Assembly: GCA_033964015.1 (NCBI GenBank)
Contig: CM066919.1
Span: 24,437,204 to 24,501,203, forward strand
Source of the DNA: Scolanthus callimorphus
Taxonomy: Eukaryota; Cnidaria; Anthozoa; Actiniaria; Edwardsiidae
DNA length: 64,000 bases
Direction of reading: 5' to 3'
The position numbers and the translations under genes were made by a program. Shown piece by piece: positions 58,652-64,000 of the stretch (within the stretch, counting starts at the first letter, position 1; each line of letters begins with the position of its first letter). The notes below the pieces were generated by a model, which saw only the letters and a list, made by a program, of their open reading frames with translations, had not been told where the DNA came from and did not search any database.

Positions 58652-59914
58652 CTGCAGAGACAATGAAGTTATTTCAGTTACAAAAAAGTTACACACGATG
58701 AAACAAGCTACAAAACAAACAAGAAAATAATGAATAAAGAAACAAGGAAACAAGCAAACTTCTCAACAAAATGTTTTTGCACCCCCTAAAAACTCAGACA
58801 CACAAAGACAAAGATACAAGGAAAACACGATCGGAGTGTGCAAATCGAGATGTAAATTCTCTAGCGTATTCAAATGAAAGTCGCAGGTAAAAGATATAGC
58901 GTGCAAATTGTAAACCAAAGGGAAAGATTACACTACTTAACATAACCCACAAAGAGCGGTAAAATGTAACCAGCAAAATAATTAAGTTACTAAGTACCTA
59001 TGAATACCTCTATTAGTAATAACAAAGTAAAACAAGCATACGAATTAGAGATTTATGTTTTTTCCAAAGGTTGACCCCCCGTAGAACGCAAGCAATTTCG
59101 ATAATATGCCGGAAGGGGGGACTTCCAAAGATGAGTATCCTTGGAGTAATACCTCTCTAGTTTGTCCACAAATTTTCAATCATCTTGGAAACTTTCCTTT
59201 TCAAAATCCAATTGTGTATTTTGTTATGCTCGAGGATCCCGAAAAGGAGCGTGAATTTTCACGGCCGAGAAAATAGCGAGCACGTATTTTCCTCGAGCAC
59301 GTATTTTCTTTCGTTAACAGTCGATGCCTTTTAGAACGGCCTTTGCCATTCCTGATCCCTTGGGACAATAAGTCATTATCATTCATATAGCCTCGTTCTA
59401 TAGATGCCGTCTATAGAACGGCAACACTGTTTACGAAAAAGAAAATTACGGTGTCGACTCCCCGTCGGCCATTACAAAACCCAATAAAGTCAGCTCTAAT
59501 TATTTGCTTTTATTTCTTTTTCTCTCCTCCTGGGAAACGGTTCCACGGTTAGGGATAATTATCAGATGTTTTACACATATAAAATGAGCTTCACTAGCAA
59601 TTATTTGCTTCAATTGTTAAAATCTTCAGCGCTTTTAGACGGCGTTCACGTGGATTATTCCGGAGGTTTTCGAAAACTCATGAGATTTTCATCACATTAA
59701 TACGCTACGTCAAAGTTTCGCATGCGCTGTCACAATAAATAAGTAGCTTTTGAAAACGGTTTTGCATGGATAGATTGAAACAGATCAAGACATAGAAGGA
59801 GGAATTCTGAGACTCTTTCACTGACTGTCGCATATGTGCGCTAGTGGAATTTTTGTCCCACGTTTTAGACGTTTCATCAATTTAAATTTGCATTACTGCA
59901 TTTCAAAATAACAA

Positions 59915-60208
59915 TTGAATAACATGACTTGTAGAATTTTTAATAAGCCAACTACTTTAACCACGATACTGTTCGCTACTAAACAAATTGATATGCAAAC
60001 AAGCACTTTTCGCGAGGCAAAGTTACTAATTGTAATAGAACACCATGGTGGATTTGTACGTGACTTTGTTTTTTCGGTGAGGAGATTAGAAAACAAGATA
60101 GACGCTTTCACCCACGTAAAAAGCGACGCTAAACCTTTCACTTTTCAAAACGTTGCGTTATTAATGGTCGGTGCATTAGCAATTGGTTGGTTAAGCGGTT
60201 ACAAGTAA
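59915..60208 (+). CDS. Possible small orphan protein with a C-terminal membrane segment
   Basis: 97 codons (or 72 from the third Met), opposite in strand to PHACTR and inside its possible first intron. The C-terminus NVALLMVGALAIGWLSGYK looks like a single tail-anchor helix. The preceding part is charged and amphipathic (RRLENKIDAFTHVKSDAK). No homologue recognised, so it may be chance. Confidence 0.25.
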   Translation: MNNMTCRIFNKPTTLTTILFATKQIDMQTSTFREAKLLIVIEHHGGFVRDFVFSVRRLENKIDAFTHVKSDAKPFTFQNVALLMVGALAIGWLSGYK

Positions 60209-61367
60209 ACAGACACAATTGCGCGAAAACACAGACGTAACTCGATGACGTTAGAAAAGAGAAATGAAGGGTTTCTAGCATGTTTTATCTCTCTAAATAA
60301 ATGCAAAGCCGAAGGAGACTGAAAGAATGTACCCGGCGCTACATCGTCAAGATTTTCTTTTCTTTACTTGCAATTTTTGTCTTCTCTTACGGATGAAGGT
60401 TCTTCCTTATGTAGCAATCCCTTTTATTTATCTCTCGGTTTTTAGTTGAGAGGTTGCTGGTTCCTTTGTCAAAACAATATCCGCGTAGTTACATATCTAA
60501 CAGAGATTAGTTTGGAAAGCAATATGAAGGAAAAACAAATCAACTGTAGACTGAAACAATGGAAGGGGGATTGCAACCGCATTCTTCACAGTTCTTTGTT
60601 TTCTTTTTTGATATGAAGAAATGAATAACTTGAGAAACACATTCTTCGGGCTTTGAAGTGAGAGGGAAAGATTAAAAATTATGACCTGAGGAGGTCCTAC
60701 TCAAAAAGTTTTCGAACACCATTAACTGATAAAGAAGTCATAACTGTGTGAAGATAACTTTTTTTTATCAAGCACGTATGCCCACATTTTTCTGCATTCT
60801 AACGAAATTATTTTGCATATTTTTTAGAAGAATATCGAAACAAACTATACGAAACATAAATATACCTTTTCTATTGTATAGTTAAGCTGTTAAATATGAA
60901 ATGGATTGCAATAATTTTCAAAAGAAAGCTTCGAAAATGAGAGTTCCTTATTTCCCGATTATTTAGATAAAAAAACATACCTCAAAATGAAGTGATTTTT
61001 TAGTGAAGAAAAATTTGTCGGTAAACTAAGGACTGTTAATGCCAGCTGCGAATTGGGTCAATAAAAAGTCGTAAAGCAAGCTTGAGACATTTGAACGAAA
61101 TTGTTTTAGCTACAGAGGGTCATATTAAATATTAACTGAAGAACAAGGCAGGATACTTTGTAAACTCGACAAAAATGTAGTACAAGGAACGATAAATTGC
61201 TGCAAATGCAGTTAAACTTCTCGGTAAGCTTGCTTTTTCTTTAAAAGAAGCAAAGGGAAAATGTATCGATTTTCCGATACGTTGCTTACTTTAAAAAGAC
61301 ATACTACTAGAATAAACCATGCAGATGTGTTGAGAGTTTTAAATGCATCTTAGATTTCTCTACTTAC

Positions 61368-61531
61368 ATGAACTTCAGAAGCTTGGATAGAAAGAAGTAC
61401 AGCGCAATCTCAATGTTCCATACGAGGTCGCAGAACATTCTGCAAGTTGCATTGTGCTTAACGAAAAACTGCAATATCTTGGAAATGCAACAATCGATCC
61501 AAAACACAGTGCTCAGAACTATATAGGACAT
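61368..61531 (-). CDS. Candidate first coding exon of a PHACTR isoform, hydrophobic N-terminus
   Basis: An ATG at 61531 opens 54 codons plus two bases and ends at a consensus GTAAGT donor. The two leftover bases fit the exon at 58596, which needs exactly two. The product would begin MSYIVLSTVFWIDCCISKIL and contain IEIALYFFLSKLLKF, so it is strongly hydrophobic, unlike known PHACTR N-termini. A 170-aa protein would result. Phase agreement has a one-in-three chance of arising randomly; no homology supports it. Confidence 0.35.
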
Positions 61532-62700
61532 AATAATACGGAGGAGCTTAGCCAGAACCAGTTAGCTCTCGAGTTAGACGATTCTCCCTGTACGGCGAGC
61601 TAGCAAACATGTTGGCTATTAAGTAGTTATTTTTTCTGTCCATTAGCGTAGTAGATGAAGATAGCTATCAGGTCCAAGGCCTTAACGGCGTTTCGTAGCA
61701 TAGAAAATTCACGAGAATAGGAGGATTCTATATTTAGCGTCACCTGTCGGCTTTGTCCTGGCGAACAAGAAGCGATGAAATTTCATTTAGCGTAGCAAGA
61801 CGAAATGAAACCGCTTGCGACGTTTGCACGCAAAACAATACTAGCTAAAGACATCAAAATTATTCTAGAGGGAGAGAGACGTGACTGTTTCTTACTGCAG
61901 TGTGGATATAAATGTGTGAACTATTCAAGTAGAGAATGCATGGAGCCCCTAGGATACCAGATATGAGGATTAGCGGCAATAAAATGACAGGTGGAAACGA
62001 TTAGCCAATCACATCACGCGAATTTGCATATCTTCCGACTGGAACACTTTAGTGGTATCCATAAAAAAGTCAAAGCGGATATTTTAGCGCCAAAGCTAAA
62101 ACTGACACTAGCATTATCTAATGTAGGGATTAATGTCTGAACAAAGTTTAAGTTGCAAGATTTCCTATAAAACATCTGAATAGCCGTGAGTTACAGTCTG
62201 GCTACACAGTCTGGCTACATTTATTTTTTGGCCAACGCAAAGAAAGTTTCAAAGTTATAACCTCAGATTTTACTGGAAAAGCCTTTCTGATAAAATCCAA
62301 TTTCATTATAAAAAGATTTGTCGTCATTATTATCGCATCGCAGTAAACTGTTTTTTTTTTTCGGACTTGATGAGCCAATAAGAGCTTCGTAGCAAATACC
62401 CTACTTATCGGCTGTAAGAACGTGCTCGATTTTAGCACAACCCCATGCCTGAATACACGCAAATCTTGATCAAGATATTAAAAGTCATTGTAAATGCAAT
62501 TTTTTCACGATAAAGGATGTCAACTTGTACTAGACGAAGGGAGAAGGCAAAAAAAAGTCGAGCAAAGGAAAGAAAAGAAGGAAATGAAAGGAAGAGATCG
62601 AGTTAAAAGAAGAGAGCTACAGTTTCCGGTTCGAGAAGCTTTTACTTCAGAAAGACGTTGTAAGTTATATTTCAAAAGGGAACGACATAGTTAACTAGTT

Positions 62701-62805
62701 AACTATCCCCCGAAGGGGAGGTGAATAGCGGTGGATATATACCGAGACGGGAAGCATTGAGGTATATATCCACCGCTAGGCACCGACCCCGTAAGGGGGA
62801 TAATT
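62701..62805. mobile_element. Palindromic element with TATATATCCACCGCT arms
   Basis: AACTATCCCCCGAAGGGG with AGCGGTGGATATATACC on the left. GGTATATATCCACCGCT with CCCCGTAAGGGGGATAATT on the right. Confidence 0.75.
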
Positions 62806-63135
62806 GTTTTAGTATATACCAAATCAGTAGAATAAAATTCGGCGGATTTAAATATTCGAAACGCAGTTCGCTCGAGAAACGAGCCGCTATTTTGAGAGTT
62901 TTCTCAAAACAGTAAACAGTGTTGGATATCTACTATTTCAGGAACCAATCAGAGCGCACGAAAATGACTTTTCACTGATTTGGTGGAAAAACCTGCTTGC
63001 CCCCAGCAAAAACAAAGGACGACCAAGGCTTGCCCCCCCCCCCCCCCCCCCCACAGACAAAAATTTCTAGCTATGGCCTTGATGAGCTGATAGTATCAAG
63101 CTCATGGAAATCGAGAGCGAGTAATCTAATTGTTT

Positions 63136-63315
63136 TAGTAAAATCACACTCAGACACTACCTTCGAATAATGAGACTTTTTATTTGAAGAAAAATGTTTG
63201 TTTTTCTTCAAAACGCTGGCCTTTTCAAAACTCACTATCTATGACTCAATAGACAGTGAGTTTTGAGCCAATCAGAATGCAGGATTCGTGATAGTTTGTG
63301 AGTGTGATTTTACTA
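63136..63315. mobile_element. MITE with TAGTAAAATCACACTCA ends
   Basis: Ends TAGTAAAATCACACTCA and TGAGTGTGATTTTACTA. An inner AAAACTCACTATCTATGACT pairs with AGACAGTGAGTTTT. Contains AGCCAATCAGAATGCAGGAT, the complement of the shared ATTCTGATTGGCT word. Confidence 0.7.
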
Positions 63316-64000
63316 ATTTTGGATATCCGTTTGTTTGTGTGAAATATCCGTTTAGTAAAATTGGTGACAGGTTATAACTTTATTTAGCAATATACGCGAT
63401 AATAATTTTCTTATTATTTCTCATAATTATCGTCTGTTATTAGTTAAGGCGGCCTTTGTCTGCTTTAATAGACAAGCTGGCGCTCCCAGCATCAGGTGCA
63501 TCATGGATACTATATCAGGAAAAGATGGCGGAATTACTTCTGAATCGCAGAAGAAATGCAAGCCTGGAAATCATCACTCAAAAGTCTAAATCTTAGACTT
63601 TCTCCAAAACATCTTACAAGTGTTCAGAAACATTTCAAATTTAATTCCGTAGCTGTTCCTTTAAGTTTTATTTCTAGAAACATTTATAACACAGAAAATT
63701 ACAGAAACTACAATACGTATTACATAAAACAAAAAAACGACTAAAAACAAAAAAAATTATAATTATTATAAAACATATATTATTATAAAACAAAACTCTT
63801 CCCGCCAACATTCGCAATAGTGACCACATCAGACATTTTGCAAGGGAAGTCAGAGTTCACCTGAAGGAGCGTGCTAGCAGCCAGCTTAAGCCTGGTTTCC
63901 AGGTTTCCGCGAAACAATAGAATAATTCCAATTTCCATTGTTTCACGGTCGACTAATACGACAGATAAGACTATATGAAAAGCAGGGTTAACCTGAACTG

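Larger units (their letters stand above)
61532..64000. other. Right-edge non-coding region
   Basis: Two inverted-repeat elements (62701-62805 and 63136-63315), a poly-C tract (63034-63052) and AT-rich DNA. The K/R/E-rich frame at 62494-62694 is low complexity. Missing N-terminal PHACTR exons may lie beyond. Confidence 0.4.

Noticed and set aside
62494..62694. K/R/E-rich 66-codon frame
   Set aside because: Purine-rich low-complexity stretch with no splice partner or homology.

Overview
This is metazoan nuclear DNA: spliced genes with GT-AG introns, many short inverted-repeat elements, long tandem arrays and poly-C/poly-G tracts. The type of recurrent small elements and the gene families fit a cnidarian, most likely an anthozoan (coral or sea anemone). 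That assignment is inference; no rRNA or mitochondrial marker is present.

Genes. The left edge holds the last coding exon(s) of a HECT-like E3 ligase (1-842, +). An integrase-core-domain gene follows on the minus strand (3404-4542). A FAM167-family gene with two coding exons lies at 27230-29366 (-). An intronless PLAC8-type gene copy with three 1-nt breaks lies at 33022-33348 (-). Much of the right half (37923 to at least 58651, perhaps to 61531) is introns of a PHACTR (phosphatase and actin regulator) gene on the minus strand. Six short exons of it can be read with matching splice phases, giving two RPEL actin-binding motifs, a PP1-binding segment and a C-terminal FHRP.

Repeats. The dominant structure is a nested palindrome of about 21 kb (5094-26182). 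Its layers, from outside in, are a 71-90 bp leader, a 10-bp G/C-skewed minisatellite, a 48-bp satellite and a roughly 400-bp satellite. The same layers reappear in reverse order and orientation beyond a 27-nt loop at about 12627. A Ty3/Gypsy-type LTR retrotransposon (17066-22664) sits inside the right-hand 10-bp array. Once it is subtracted, the two arms are about 7.5 and 8.0 kb. The architecture resembles foldback (FB/Tu-type) transposons but is far larger, and I see no transposase in it. A second palindrome (39603-46625), with arms of about 1.75 kb and a tandemly doubled right arm, lies in a PHACTR intron.

Two themes cut across the window. First, inverted-repeat DNA is present at every scale, from hairpins of about 100 bp to the 21-kb structure. 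Second, the integrase-like gene, the PLAC8 copy and the retroelement all carry single-nucleotide frameshifts, several beside short homopolymers. These are either genuine decay or residual long-read indels. The multi-kilobase open frames in the 10-bp arrays are artefacts of a stop-poor repeat and are not genes.
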